A stretch of DNA of 64,000 nt, from the NCBI RefSeq assembly GCF_042662125.1, contig NZ_JBHSXL010000009.1, forward strand, positions 682,001-746,000, read 5' to 3'. This document shows positions 8,697 to 16,386 of the stretch, piece by piece. The position numbers and the translations under genes were made by a program. The first letter of the stretch is position 1. Each line of letters opens with the position of its first letter. The notes under the pieces were generated by a model, which had not been told where the DNA came from, searched no databases, and saw nothing but the letters and a program-made list of their open reading frames with translations. The stretch comes from Halopenitus salinus (GTDB lineage: Archaea > Halobacteriota > Halobacteria > Halobacteriales > Haloferacaceae).

Positions 8697-8704
8697 GCTT
8701 TAGG
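8697..8704 (+). promoter_or_regulatory. TATA-like element for the zinc-ribbon gene
   Basis: GCTTTAGG is centred about 27 nt upstream of the ATG at 8727, consistent with a leaderless transcript. Confidence 0.5.
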
Positions 8705-8726
8705 CGTCCCGAGCGTCAGTGGTCGT

Positions 8727-8951
8727 ATGAGCAATCGCGTCGTTCAGGGACGGATGGTAACGCCGGAGCGGCTCGCGGAGCTGATCGAGGGCGAGTCGGT
8801 GCTCGAGGCTGAGTCGATCGAGGACGCCGACCGCGAGTGTCCCGACTGCGGCGGCGACGTCGTTCGGGTTGGCTACATGCCCTCGGTCACCGCGTTCGTG
8901 ACCGGCTACAAGTGCCAGGAGTGCGACTGGTCGGAGACGGACGCCGAATAG
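8727..8951 (+). CDS. Small haloarchaeal zinc-ribbon protein (DUF5795-like)
   Basis: A 74-aa protein with two CxxC knuckles, CPDCGG (about residues 38-43) and CQEC (63-66), separated by a short beta-hairpin segment, which predicts a single zinc ribbon. The first 35 residues are acidic and probably helical (LAELIEGESVLEAESIED). Size and motif match a haloarchaea-restricted family that I recall as DUF5795; that name is from memory. Function is unknown. Nucleic-acid or protein binding is the usual role of such ribbons. It is monocistronic, with its own TATA box, and divergent from the oxidoreductase gene. Confidence 0.75.
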   Translation: MSNRVVQGRMVTPERLAELIEGESVLEAESIEDADRECPDCGGDVVRVGYMPSVTAFVTGYKCQECDWSETDAE

Positions 8952-9050
8952 CGGCGAGGGATGCCGAGCCGGCTGGACGGGACGTCGAGCGGGATCGATC
9001 GGCCGACCACACCACATCGACGTCCGTCGATCGCCGTTCGATCGAAACCC

Positions 9051-9056
9051 CTTTAG
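9051..9056 (+). promoter_or_regulatory. TATA-like element upstream of tRNA-Trp
   Basis: CTTTAG lies 36-41 nt before the tRNA 5' end, a normal distance for a haloarchaeal tRNA promoter with a short 5' leader removed by RNase P. The 140-nt gap from 8952 holds nothing else recognised. Confidence 0.45.
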
Positions 9057-9091
9057 AGTCAGATGGTGAACGCTCGGATGCGAGATCACGA

Positions 9092-9264
9092 GGGGCTGTG
9101 GCCAAGCCAGGCATGGCGACTGACTCCAGAGGTGACGCCCGGTGACGAACTCCGGACTGATATTCCGAGCGGACGACTGATCATCGCCCGCGTTGACGAC
9201 GTTCTGGAGTACCGAGGCAGCCGGAGATATCAGTCGATCGGGGGTTCAAATCCCTCCGGCCCCA
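9092..9264 (+). tRNA. trnW: tRNA-Trp (CCA anticodon), interrupted by a 99-nt intron
   Basis: Exon 1 is 9092-9129 and exon 2 is 9229-9264, giving a 74-nt mature tRNA. The acceptor stem pairs GGGGCTG (9092-9098) with CGGCCCC (9257-9263), with discriminator A9264 and no encoded CCA tail. The anticodon stem pairs ACTGA with TCAGT. The anticodon CCA is at 9126-9128, and the T arm has GGTTCAAATCC. The splice sites fit a bulge-helix-bulge: CTCC before the 5' site pairs with GGAG (9223-9226) in the intron, with bulges AGA and ATA. This puts the cuts after position 37 of the tRNA, the canonical archaeal intron site. Confidence 0.95.
9130..9228 (+). ncRNA. tRNA-Trp intron containing a box C/D guide RNA
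   Basis: The 99-nt intron has ordered boxes: C GTGACGA (9142-9148), D' CCGA (9165-9168), C' TTGACGA (9193-9199), D CCGA (9212-9215). The guide before D' (9155-9161, GACTGAT) is complementary to exon 2 bases 9229-9235, and the fifth base upstream of D' (A9160) pairs with U39 (9230). The guide before D (9203-9210, TCTGGAGT) is complementary to 9123-9130, and the fifth base upstream of D (G9207) pairs with the wobble base C34 (9126). This matches the known Haloferax tRNA-Trp intron RNP that methylates Cm34 and Um39. Confidence 0.9.
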
Positions 9265-9475
9265 TACCGGTCTTTACTCTAACTGTTTCGTTCTGAGAGG
9301 TCACTACTTAATCCAATAGAGTTCTTTAATCGAAAGAAGTAGGTCGTATGATTGATGTAGCACGAGGACGTCCGTGCTGCACCGCTGGATCGTTTCCGGG
9401 CGCAGCTCGTCGCGGCCGCGTCAATGTCCACCGCGACCGGGTCGGGTTTTTGTTCGTCCGGCCACAACGATGGGT

Positions 9476-9661
9476 ATGAAGTTCGACTTCACACGGTCGG
9501 TGGTTCCACTCGTCGTGATCGTCGCCGTCGCGACGGTCGCGCTCACGAACGTGATGACCTCCTCGACGGTCTTCATGATGGTCCTGCCCTCGATGATCGT
9601 CTTCTCGATCATCGCGTTCTTCCTCGGGATGAAACACGGCGAGTTCCGCGCCAGCCCGTAG
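9476..9661 (+). CDS. Small membrane protein, two transmembrane segments (DUF7333-like)
   Basis: A 61-aa hydrophobic protein (63 aa if the ATG at 9470 is used). Two predicted membrane helices, SVVPLVVIVAVATVALTNVM (about residues 8-27) and VFMMVLPSMIVFSIIAFFLG (about 33-52), are joined by a short TSST turn, with a charged MKHGEF end. I preferred 9476 because a T-rich element (GGTTTTTG, 9444-9451) sits about 27 nt upstream. The family is haloarchaeal and uncharacterised. The gap 9265-9475 contains an AT-rich stretch (TTTAATCGAAAG near 9325) but no gene. The 160-nt gap after it, up to the P450, is also empty. Confidence 0.6.
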   Translation: MKFDFTRSVVPLVVIVAVATVALTNVMTSSTVFMMVLPSMIVFSIIAFFLGMKHGEFRASP

Positions 9662-9823
9662 TACCCCGGCTCGATCGCTGATTCCGCGGGAGCAGGGTCG
9701 ATGCTCGCTCCGAGGGATCGAAGCTCCCTCCGCCGACACCGAGTAACTCGCCCCGCTGACCCGTCGAGCCGGCACGTCGTGGCCTTTTCGGGGGCGAGCC
9801 CTGCTCGACGTGGACCGTATATC

Positions 9824-11164
9824 CTACCGCCGTCTGACCCGCACCTTCACCGCTCCGTCCGGTCGCAGCGTGATCGACGGCGAGAACGACAGCTCGTCGG
9901 TCACGGGTTCGAACTCCCACTCCTGTGCGATCGTGGCGAGTACCAGCCGCGCCTCCAGCTTGGCGAGGTTCTCGCCGATACAGCGCCGTGGCCCGCCACC
10001 GAAGGGGAAGTACGCAAAGCGCGGGAGCGAGTCGCGGAACTCCTCGCTCCACCGCCCCGGCCGGAACGCGCCGGGGGCTTCGTAGAACCGAGGATCACGA
10101 TGGAGTACCCACTGTTGTACCGTCACTACGGTTCCCTCGGAGAGCTCGTAGCCGTCGAGTTCGACCGGTTCCGTGGTTTCGCGTACCAGACTCTGTACCG
10201 GCGGGTACACGCGCATTCCCTCCCTGATCGTCCGTTTCGTATACGGCAACTCCTCGACGACGTCCATCGACAGCGGGCCCCCGTTCACCTTCTCGTCGAG
10301 TTCGGCTCGCAGCCGATCCGCTTGCTCGGGGTTCGTTGCCAGCAGGAAGAGGGTGTAACTCAACGCGAGCGCGGTCGTCTCGTGGCCCGCCAACAGCAGC
10401 GTCACCACCTCGTCTTTTATCTGCTCCTCGTCGATCCCCTCCACACGTGATTTCGCCTGCAGGAGCCGCGAGACCACGTCGTCTCCGTCGGCGTCGTGCG
10501 CCTCGACGATCTCCGATGCGATCGCATAGAGCGTCGAGAGCGCGTGTTTGTACCGCCGGTTGCCGGGCGTCGGGACGCTATCGGGAATCTCGATGGGACG
10601 CTCGAGTCGTTTCTCCGACCGGTTCATCACCGCCTCGAGGGCGTCGGCGATGTTGGACTCGTACTCCCGAATGTCCACGTCGAACAGGGCCTTCGCCGTG
10701 ATCTCGACGGTGAGGTGCATCATGTCCGCGTGGATGTCCCGGACCTCGCCGTCGCGCCAGTCCGTCAGTAACCGCTCGGTGTATTCGACGATCAGCGGCG
10801 TGTAGTCCGCGAGTGCCTCGGGATGGAAGGCCGGCTGCATCCGGTGACGCTGTTGTCGCCAGAGTTCGCCTTCGCTGATCAACAGGCCGTCGCCGATGAT
10901 CGGGTTGAGAATCCGTCGATACTCCTCTCCTTTGTGGAACCTGTCGTTCTGGTGGACCAACACCTGCTCGACGAGGTCGGGATCGCTCAACTGGTAAAAC
11001 TCCCTCCCGCCGAGTGTGTACCGTGCGATCGGCCCGTACTCGCGTGCCACCTCCTCGTAGAACGACAGCGGATCGGACGCGAACTGGTAGATGTTCCCCA
11101 CAAACGGGAGGCCCGACGGGCCCGATGGTTCGCCACCTCGTTCCGTTCCCTTGCGATCGTCCAC
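9824..11164 (-). CDS. Cytochrome P450 monooxygenase
   Basis: A 446-aa soluble P450. The heme-ligand loop is FPFGGGPRRCIGENLA with the axial Cys at about residue 395. The I-helix oxygen-activation motif is AGHETT (about 258-263), the ExxR of helix K is in TIREGMRVYPP, and the PERF-like motif is FRPGRW. The N terminus has the GPSGLPFVGN proline segment but no membrane anchor. It resembles the haloarchaeal CYP174 type and fatty-acid/alkane hydroxylase-like P450s; the substrate is unknown. The start is a GTG at 11164, because the family N terminus begins there and a TATA box lies just upstream. The 125 residues of open frame further upstream are low-quality Arg-rich translation. No ferredoxin or reductase partner is adjacent. 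Confidence 0.9.
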   Translation of the reverse strand: MDDRKGTERGGEPSGPSGLPFVGNIYQFASDPLSFYEEVAREYGPIARYTLGGREFYQLSDPDLVEQVLVHQNDRFHKGEEYRRILNPIIGDGLLISEGELWRQQRHRMQPAFHPEALADYTPLIVEYTERLLTDWRDGEVRDIHADMMHLTVEITAKALFDVDIREYESNIADALEAVMNRSEKRLERPIEIPDSVPTPGNRRYKHALSTLYAIASEIVEAHDADGDDVVSRLLQAKSRVEGIDEEQIKDEVVTLLLAGHETTALALSYTLFLLATNPEQADRLRAELDEKVNGGPLSMDVVEELPYTKRTIREGMRVYPPVQSLVRETTEPVELDGYELSEGTVVTVQQWVLHRDPRFYEAPGAFRPGRWSEEFRDSLPRFAYFPFGGGPRRCIGENLAKLEARLVLATIAQEWEFEPVTDELSFSPSITLRPDGAVKVRVRRR

Positions 11165-11190
11165 GATGCGTAGTGTGTCGGCACTCGTTA

Positions 11191-11200
11191 CAATATAATT
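11191..11200 (-). promoter_or_regulatory. TATA box for the P450 gene
   Basis: AATTATATTG on the minus strand is centred about 31 nt upstream of the GTG at 11164, implying a leader of only a few nucleotides. It is the most AT-rich patch in the 158-nt gap 11165-11322. Confidence 0.7.
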
Positions 11201-11322
11201 TGCCCATGTTCCTCTCCGAGCGCGGCATGTCGTCGAATCCGTTCGTTTCGGCGAGTTCGAAATGGCGGTGAGTCCGGGCGGTTCGACGAGTCCGGAGGAA
11301 ACGGTCAGTGGGCTCCCGACCG

Positions 11323-11808
11323 TCACCCGTGAGACGTCCCCGTCTCGATCGTCTCCGACTCGTAGTCGATCCCGGCCTCGTCGAGAAACGACTCCAGCGT
11401 GGACATTCCGCGATCGAAGTCGAATCCGACGCCGTCGATGTGGGGGTTCCCGTTCTCGGTCGGCTCGAGCTCCCAGTGTGCGTGGAGTTCGATCCGGTCG
11501 TCGTCGCCGCGCCAGCCGCGGAGGTGGGTCTGCCACCAACGGTAGGTCGTCCCCTCGACCGTCTCGCGTTCGTACACGACACGGGCGAGATTCAAGACCT
11601 CGCCGCGTTCGTAATAGGAGAACTCCCAGTTCGGCGCGAAGCTGTACGCGCCGAGTTCCGCCTCGAGATCATCGACGGTCCGATCGACGACCAGGTACTC
11701 CCCGGACGGCCGCGGTGCCGTGAAAAGCGCTTTCCGCAGCTGGCGATAGCCGGTCCGAACGGCGTCGAACGGCACGTGAACGACGTCCCAGAGGTCGACT
11801 CCCGTCAT
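11323..11808 (-). CDS. Hypothetical haloarchaeal protein next to a transglutaminase-like gene
   Basis: A 161-aa soluble, aromatic-rich protein starting MTGVDLWDVVHVPFDAVRTG. Visible features are a Tyr/Trp-rich centre (WEFSYYERGEVLNL, RWWQTHLRGW) and a predicted beta-rich body ending with an acidic tail. There is no signal peptide, membrane segment or metal motif, and I do not recognise the family. The start is chosen at ATG 11808 because sequence upstream becomes an 8-residue repeat encoded by a 24-bp tandem array. No TATA box sits at the usual distance from this ATG, so the true start or promoter may be further upstream. It lies about 200 nt downstream of the transglutaminase-like gene on the same strand, so the two may be functionally linked. 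Confidence 0.55.
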   Translation of the reverse strand: MTGVDLWDVVHVPFDAVRTGYRQLRKALFTAPRPSGEYLVVDRTVDDLEAELGAYSFAPNWEFSYYERGEVLNLARVVYERETVEGTTYRWWQTHLRGWRGDDDRIELHAHWELEPTENGNPHIDGVGFDFDRGMSTLESFLDEAGIDYESETIETGTSHG

Positions 11809-11954
11809 CTTCCGCTCGACGAACGACGGGACGTCGGAGCCGACGCGAGCGTCGGGGTGGGTGTCGAGGCGAACGTTGGAGTGAGCGTCGAGGCAAACGC
11901 TGGGGTGAGCGTCGAGGAGATCTCGGCTCCCGTACGTATCCACTTCGTGTGCAT
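11805..11954 (-). other. Possible 49-aa repeat-encoded small ORF overlapping the next start codon
   Basis: An ATG at 11954 opens a 50-codon frame. Its TGA (11805-11807) overlaps the ATG of the 161-aa gene as ATGA, the pattern of translational coupling in this genome. A weak TATA-like CCCTAAGT lies about 27 nt upstream. The product would be MHTKWIRTGAE followed by eight-residue Ser/Thr/Pro units (STLTPAFA-like) encoded by the 24-bp tandem repeat. It may be chance, because in GC-rich DNA with a period divisible by three every frame stays open. Confidence 0.25.
11851..11922. repeat. 24-bp tandem repeat, three units
   Basis: Units are 11851-11874, 11875-11898 and 11899-11922, with shared core GTGAGCGTCGAGGC (GTGGGTGTCGAGGC in the first). 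It lies between the 161-aa gene and the transglutaminase-like gene, in the 197-nt gap 11809-12005. Confidence 0.8.
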
Positions 11955-12005
11955 AGGTACCATTGATCTCGAACTCACTTAGGGCTTCGTTCCCGGACCG
12001 CGAGT

Positions 12006-12428
12006 TCACGGCGGCAGGCTCACGCGCCGTTCGAGCACGTACGAGTATCTCGAGTCGGCCGTCCACTCCTCGACGCTCGTCTCGTGGACGCGGCCCGAGG
12101 AGTACACGCGCTCGTCGTCGAAGGCGATCACGTGTCGCGGCCAGGGGTAGGGCCACTCCCAACAGAACCCGAGCCCGACGTCGTCGCGGTCGTGTGCGGC
12201 CGCCCACGAGAGCGCGACGAGCGCGTAATCCTCACAGTCACCGCGACCGGTCTCGACGCACTCGCGCGGACGCCGCGCGAAATCACGAACGCCGTTCCAG
12301 GGGTCCTCCCGCCAGGAGTACTCCGAGCGCGACCACTCGAGGAGGTCGAAGGACTGCCACCAGTCGTCGCGGTCGACGTAGCGGGCGGGCGCGATGAACG
12401 TGAACGGCGTCCAGCGACGGACGTCCAT
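12006..12428 (-). CDS. Transglutaminase-like cysteine protease-fold protein
   Basis: A 140-aa protein with the transglutaminase-like core: the nucleophile Cys in GRGDCEDYALVAL (about residue 72) and the His-Asp pair in PRHVIAFDDE (about 105-111). The length is that of a bare core domain without fused modules. It could be a predicted cysteine protease or amidase, or an inactive scaffold; the triad looks intact. The ATG at 12428 is supported by a TATA element 27 nt upstream. There is no signal peptide, so it is probably cytosolic. The 161-aa gene lies downstream on the same strand. Confidence 0.65.
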   Translation of the reverse strand: MDVRRWTPFTFIAPARYVDRDDWWQSFDLLEWSRSEYSWREDPWNGVRDFARRPRECVETGRGDCEDYALVALSWAAAHDRDDVGLGFCWEWPYPWPRHVIAFDDERVYSSGRVHETSVEEWTADSRYSYVLERRVSLPP

Positions 12429-12450
12429 GGACGTCCATACGCTCGCCGAG

Positions 12451-12460
12451 GGTAATAGTG
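12451..12460 (-). promoter_or_regulatory. TATA-like element for the transglutaminase-like gene
   Basis: CACTATTACC on the minus strand is centred 27 nt upstream of the ATG at 12428, supporting that start over in-frame codons further upstream. Confidence 0.55.
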
Positions 12461-12535
12461 TGGGTGGTGTTCTCACCCACCAAGGATGTGCGGGGTTCGC
12501 CGACGCGGCACGAAGTCACCACGTCACGGGGTCGT

Positions 12536-12727
12536 TCAGTCGGACTCCTCGCGCATATCCGGGGGGAGGAGGTTCGGGATGCCGTCCTCGATCGGATAGA
12601 CCTCGCCGCAGTCGCTACAGGTGAGCGTTCCCTCGAGGATCTCCTCGTCCGTGCGGTCCTCGACGTCGAGCTCCAGATCGTGTTTGTCGAGCGGACAGCA
12701 GACGACGTCCAGAAGCGACTCCTTCAT
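12536..12727 (-). CDS. trm112: Trm112-family methyltransferase activator
   Basis: A 63-aa zinc-binding protein with the Trm112 layout: an N-terminal CCPLDKHDLEL segment, a central region, then LTCSDCGEVYPIEDGIPNLL with a CxxC knuckle and the signature YPIxDGIPxLLPPD end. In archaea and eukaryotes Trm112 forms dimers with and stabilises SAM-dependent methyltransferases acting on tRNA (Trm11, Trm9), rRNA and release factor (Mtq2). Bacterial UPF0434 homologues look the same. The start is the only Met. It is 45 nt upstream of PurA's stop codon on the same strand, but it has its own TATA-like element, so it is probably a separate unit. Confidence 0.85.
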   Translation of the reverse strand: MKESLLDVVCCPLDKHDLELDVEDRTDEEILEGTLTCSDCGEVYPIEDGIPNLLPPDMREESD

Positions 12728-12750
12728 GCCCGGCGGTACGCGAAGGGACG

Positions 12751-12760
12751 CAAAAAGCCT
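12751..12760 (-). promoter_or_regulatory. TATA-like element for trm112
   Basis: AGGCTTTTTG on the minus strand is centred about 28 nt upstream of the ATG at 12727. It may also overlap the 3' end of the purA transcript. Confidence 0.45.
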
Positions 12761-12772
12761 GCGGGTTGGCCC

Positions 12773-14125
12773 TCACTCGTCCGACGAAAACGGGTTCGCG
12801 AGCTCGATCGTCTCCTCGCGGCCCGGCCCGACGCCGACGGCGTAGACGGGCGCTTCGACCTCCTCGCTCACGTACTCGAGGTACGCCCTCGTTCCCTCCG
12901 GAAGCGCGTCGTATCCTTCGCGTGCGACGGCCCCGGAGTCGAACTCCGGCCAGGGATCGAACTCGCGGAAGACCGGCTCACACCGACCCCACTCCTCGGT
13001 GGTCGCGGGCATGACCTCGAGCCGCTCGCCGTCGAGCTCGTAGGCGTGACAGACCTTCAGCTCGTCGAGCCCGGCGAGGACGTCGACGTGATTGACGGCG
13101 ATCCCCGTGAATCCGGAGACCCGGGAGGCGTGTCTGAGCATCGGCACGTCGAGCCAGCCGATCCGACGCGGCCTGCCGGTGACGGTGCCGAACTCCCCGC
13201 CCTTCTCGCGGATGAAGTCCGCGAGTTCCTCCTCGCGGTCGGTCGCGTCGAGTTCGGTCGGGAGCGGGCCGGTTCCGACCCGCGAGAGGTAGGCCTTCAC
13301 GATCCCGACGACCTCGCCTTGCCCGACGACCGTCGGACCGACGCCGGAGCCGACCGCGGCGCCGCCGGCGGTGGGGTTCGAGGACGTGACGTACGGGTAG
13401 ATCCCGTGGTCGATGTCGATGGAGGTCCCCTGTGCGCCCTCGAACATGATCCGGTCGCCGGCCGACCGGCGGGCGTGGAGGAACCGCGAACAGTTGATCG
13501 CCATCTCACCGGCGGCGAGCCGCTCGCCGTATTCGACGTACTCCGACACGAGCGCGTCGACGTCGAAGGCATCGGCGCGATCGCTCCCCTCGAGGTCGAG
13601 CCCGTAGATGTCCTCGGCGATCGCCCGCTTTTGGGGCACGACGTATTCGAGGCGCTCGCGAAGCACCTCCGGGTCGAGCAGGTCGCCGATCCGGATCCCG
13701 CGTCGGCCGGCCTTGTCCTCGTAGGTCGGGCCGATGCCGCGGCCGGTCGTGCCGGCGTCGAGGTCCGAATCCGACTTCGCCTCCTCCTCGATCCCGTCGA
13801 GCACGCGGTGGTACGGCAGGATCGCGTGTGCGCGCTTGGCGACGCGGACGTCCGGATCGAGTCCCCGCTCGCGCAGGCCGTCGATCTCCTCGAAGAGCGT
13901 TCGTGGGTTGACGACACAGCCGTTTCCGAGGACGCCGACCTTGTCGCGAACGGCGCCGCTCGGCACTAACGATAACTTGTACTCGTCGCCGCCCTGGACG
14001 ACGGTGTGGCCGGCGTTGTCGCCGCCCTGATAACGGACGATCACGTCCGCGTCCCCTCCCCACCGGTCGACGAGGGCGCCTTTCCCCTCGTCTCCAAGCT
14101 GGGAGCCGACGATGGTGACAGTCAT
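12773..14125 (-). CDS. purA: Adenylosuccinate synthase
   Basis: A 450-aa enzyme that joins IMP and aspartate with GTP to make adenylosuccinate, the first AMP-specific step of purine synthesis. The N terminus has the P-loop GSQLGDEGKG with the catalytic Asp, then GGDNAGHTVV with the general-acid His. GRGIGPTYEDK, FEGAQGTSIDIDHG and GRPRRIGWLD are the IMP-binding and GTP-binding family segments. The length is slightly above the usual 430. The ATG at 14125 has a TATA-like GGTTTAGC about 27 nt upstream (14149-14156), so the mRNA is probably leaderless. Confidence 0.97.
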   Translation of the reverse strand: MTVTIVGSQLGDEGKGALVDRWGGDADVIVRYQGGDNAGHTVVQGGDEYKLSLVPSGAVRDKVGVLGNGCVVNPRTLFEEIDGLRERGLDPDVRVAKRAHAILPYHRVLDGIEEEAKSDSDLDAGTTGRGIGPTYEDKAGRRGIRIGDLLDPEVLRERLEYVVPQKRAIAEDIYGLDLEGSDRADAFDVDALVSEYVEYGERLAAGEMAINCSRFLHARRSAGDRIMFEGAQGTSIDIDHGIYPYVTSSNPTAGGAAVGSGVGPTVVGQGEVVGIVKAYLSRVGTGPLPTELDATDREEELADFIREKGGEFGTVTGRPRRIGWLDVPMLRHASRVSGFTGIAVNHVDVLAGLDELKVCHAYELDGERLEVMPATTEEWGRCEPVFREFDPWPEFDSGAVAREGYDALPEGTRAYLEYVSEEVEAPVYAVGVGPGREETIELANPFSSDE

Positions 14126-14220
14126 ACACCCGCCATTCTACAGGCCCTGCTAAACCGATTACGGTCCGGACCGGTGACCCGAAGCTCGCCGGAGCCGGCT
14201 CCGGATCCGTTCCCCGCCGC

Positions 14221-14802
14221 TCACCCGCCGGTGTCGTACTTGTAGGTCGCGGAGTCCGGATCGATGCCGAAGTCCTCCGGCGACTCCTCCGATTCGGAGC
14301 CGTCGGTCTCCTCCGGCGCGGCGTCCTTGAACGCCTTGCGGGCACCGGACGGGATCTCGAAGTCGTCGACGTCGAGCCGCAGCGCGACCACGTCCTCGTC
14401 CACGGTCGAGCGCTTCTCCGCGAGACGCTCGCCGAGGCGGTCGGGGAGGGTGTCGTCGTCCACGCGATCGAAACCGAACCGCTCGAGGTAGCCCGGCTGG
14501 TCGGTGAGCGTGTAGACGGTCGAGAACTCCTCGGCGTCAGCGGTTTCGACGAGCCGTTCGATCACGTGCGCGCCGACGCCCTGGTTGCGCCAGGCCTCCA
14601 GGACGCCGATCCCCGTGAGCTCACAGAGTTCGGGGTCGCCTTTGTGGATCCGGAGCCGCCCGAAGCCGACGCGTTCGTTCGACTCCTCGTCGACCGCGAT
14701 GACGTAATCGCGCGACCGGAAGGCGGCGTCGTCGAGGCCCATGTCCTCGATGTGGTCCAGAAGCCACGCCTCATCGCGGTTCTTGGCGTCGCGGACGTAC
14801 AT
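14221..14802 (-). CDS. GNAT-family N-acetyltransferase
   Basis: A 193-aa protein whose first 140 residues form a GNAT fold. Motif A, with the acetyl-CoA pyrophosphate loop, is GIGVLEAWRNQGVGAHVIE. Motif B is present as YLERFGFDRV. The C-terminal 50 residues are acidic and probably disordered. The start is set at ATG 14802 rather than the in-frame GTG at 14823 because a TATA-like GGTTTTCACGG lies 27 nt upstream of the ATG. Such enzymes acetylate small-molecule amines, amino acids or protein N termini; the target is unknown. It is 95 nt upstream of purA on the same strand. Confidence 0.85.
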   Translation of the reverse strand: MYVRDAKNRDEAWLLDHIEDMGLDDAAFRSRDYVIAVDEESNERVGFGRLRIHKGDPELCELTGIGVLEAWRNQGVGAHVIERLVETADAEEFSTVYTLTDQPGYLERFGFDRVDDDTLPDRLGERLAEKRSTVDEDVVALRLDVDDFEIPSGARKAFKDAAPEETDGSESEESPEDFGIDPDSATYKYDTGG

Positions 14803-15010
14803 ACCCGACCTAAGCGTCCCCACCGTGAAAACCGTTCCCCGGATCCGGGCCCGAATTCGCCATCGCTCCCAGTGACGACGACGTTTCCATCACCCATCGC
14901 CGTCACCTGCTGCCGTCGCCGTCAATCCGGAGGCTGGCGCCGACGACGACGCGGCCGGGGGCGCCGGGGACACAAGAACTAATGGACCCGACCGCCTCGG
15001 TCGTGGCGTC

Positions 15011-16159
15011 ATGTCGACCCCCACGATCCGGTCCGTCGAGACCGTCCCGCTCCGGTCCACCCTGGAGGAACCGTTCGGCTACGCCCAGGCGTGGGTCGGC
15101 GAGCGAACCGCCCTGCTGGTCCGCATCGAGGCCGACGACGGAACCGTCGGCTGGGGCGAGTGCTGGGGTCCGATCGCCGGCACGCGCGAGACGATCACGG
15201 ACCTCCTCGCGCCGATGATCGAGGGCGAGGACCCGACTGCCGTCCGACGGCTCCACCGCGAGATGTACGATGCGACCCGGGCGGCCTACCAGTCGATCGT
15301 CCCGCTGCCCGCGATAAGCGGCGTCGACGTCGCGCTTTGGGACCTCCGGGGGAAGCTCGCCGGCGAGTCCGTCGCCTCGCTGCTCGGCGGCCGCCGCCGT
15401 GAGGACGTCCGCGCGTACGCGACCGGCCACTACTTCAAACACGACGCGTCGCTCGCGGAGCAGTACGACCGCATCGCCGCGGAGGCGGCCGAAAACGCCG
15501 ATCGACTTGGCGCCGTCAAGGCGAAGATCGGCCTCTCGCACGTCGGGTACGGACCAGAGGAGGACATCGAACTCGTCCGTCGGATCCGCGAGGCGGTCGG
15601 CGAGGACGTCCACGTGATGGCCGACGCCAACTACGCCTACGACGCCGCGACGGCCCGCCGCGTCGGTCGGGCCCTGGAGGACCTCGACGTCTACTGGTTC
15701 GAGGAGCCGGTCCCGCCGGAGGACCACGACGGCTACGCCGCCCTCAGCGACGCCCTCGACGTCCGGGTCACGGGCGGGGAGTGTCACACGCCCGCGGAGA
15801 TCGCGGACCTCCTCGCCGCCGGCGCCCTCGATATCGTTCAGCCCGACGTCTGCAACGTCGGCGGGCTCTCCTCGGCGTCGGACGTCGCGACGCGGGCGGA
15901 AGCCGCCGGGACTCCCGTCGTCCCCCACGTCTGGGGAACCCCGGTCGCCATCGCCGCGAGCCTCCAGCTCATCGCGACGTTCGACGGGCAGGCGGAGCCC
16001 TGGCTCGAGTTCGACAACTCCTCGAACCCGCTTCGCGAGGACCTCGGCATCGGCGGATTCGACGTAAGCGACGACGGACGCGTCTCCGTCCCCGACGGAC
16101 CCGGCCTCGGCATCGAGATCGACCGGGGCGGGCTGGAGAAACATCGGATCGAGGAGTGA
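15011..16159 (+). CDS. Enolase-superfamily enzyme, mandelate racemase / muconate lactonizing family
   Basis: A 382-aa protein with the capping domain (1-125) and the (beta/alpha)7-beta barrel. Catalytic features: KAKIG (KxK base, about residues 174-178), metal ligands in DANYAYD, FEEPVPPED and TGGECH, and a late His in PHVWGTP that would act as the second base. This matches acid-sugar dehydratases (galactonate, gluconate, rhamnonate or fuconate dehydratase type) or MLE-type cycloisomerases. Because the window has an SDR, a COG3618 hydrolase, an SMP-30 lactonase and a sugar importer, a sugar-acid dehydratase is my preferred inference, although those genes are not adjacent. It starts 208 nt from the divergent GNAT gene. 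Confidence 0.8.
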   Translation: MSTPTIRSVETVPLRSTLEEPFGYAQAWVGERTALLVRIEADDGTVGWGECWGPIAGTRETITDLLAPMIEGEDPTAVRRLHREMYDATRAAYQSIVPLPAISGVDVALWDLRGKLAGESVASLLGGRRREDVRAYATGHYFKHDASLAEQYDRIAAEAAENADRLGAVKAKIGLSHVGYGPEEDIELVRRIREAVGEDVHVMADANYAYDAATARRVGRALEDLDVYWFEEPVPPEDHDGYAALSDALDVRVTGGECHTPAEIADLLAAGALDIVQPDVCNVGGLSSASDVATRAEAAGTPVVPHVWGTPVAIAASLQLIATFDGQAEPWLEFDNSSNPLREDLGIGGFDVSDDGRVSVPDGPGLGIEIDRGGLEKHRIEE

Positions 16160-16386
16160 GACTCGGGATCTCGAACGTCGGTTTCTCCCGTTATCTCCCG
16201 TGACGGCGTCAGACGCTCGCAATACCCCAAAACGTCAAACATTACGTATCTCTCAGTTGTCCGTTCAACCACAACGACAGGCAACACGGGCGATCGGGGG
16301 GACACGTCGGGGGAACGGAAGTCGTAACCGGACCTTCGCGTGCGATCGACTTTCTCGCGATCCTTCGACAGCCCGTTGTACGAATC

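Noticed and set aside
9063..9296. 77-aa ORF over the tRNA-Trp locus
   Set aside because: The tRNA exons, splice structure and guide boxes explain this sequence; the ORF is incidental.
11165..11539. 125-residue N-terminal extension of the P450 and other long frames upstream of good starts
   Set aside because: The extension is Arg-rich noise, and a TATA box lies just upstream of the GTG at 11164.
16200..16386. Extended pilin start at GTG 16200
   Set aside because: The extra 77 residues are not pilin-like and would destroy the class III signal. The frame-break explanation uses the conserved MNPKQLF...AVSP start.
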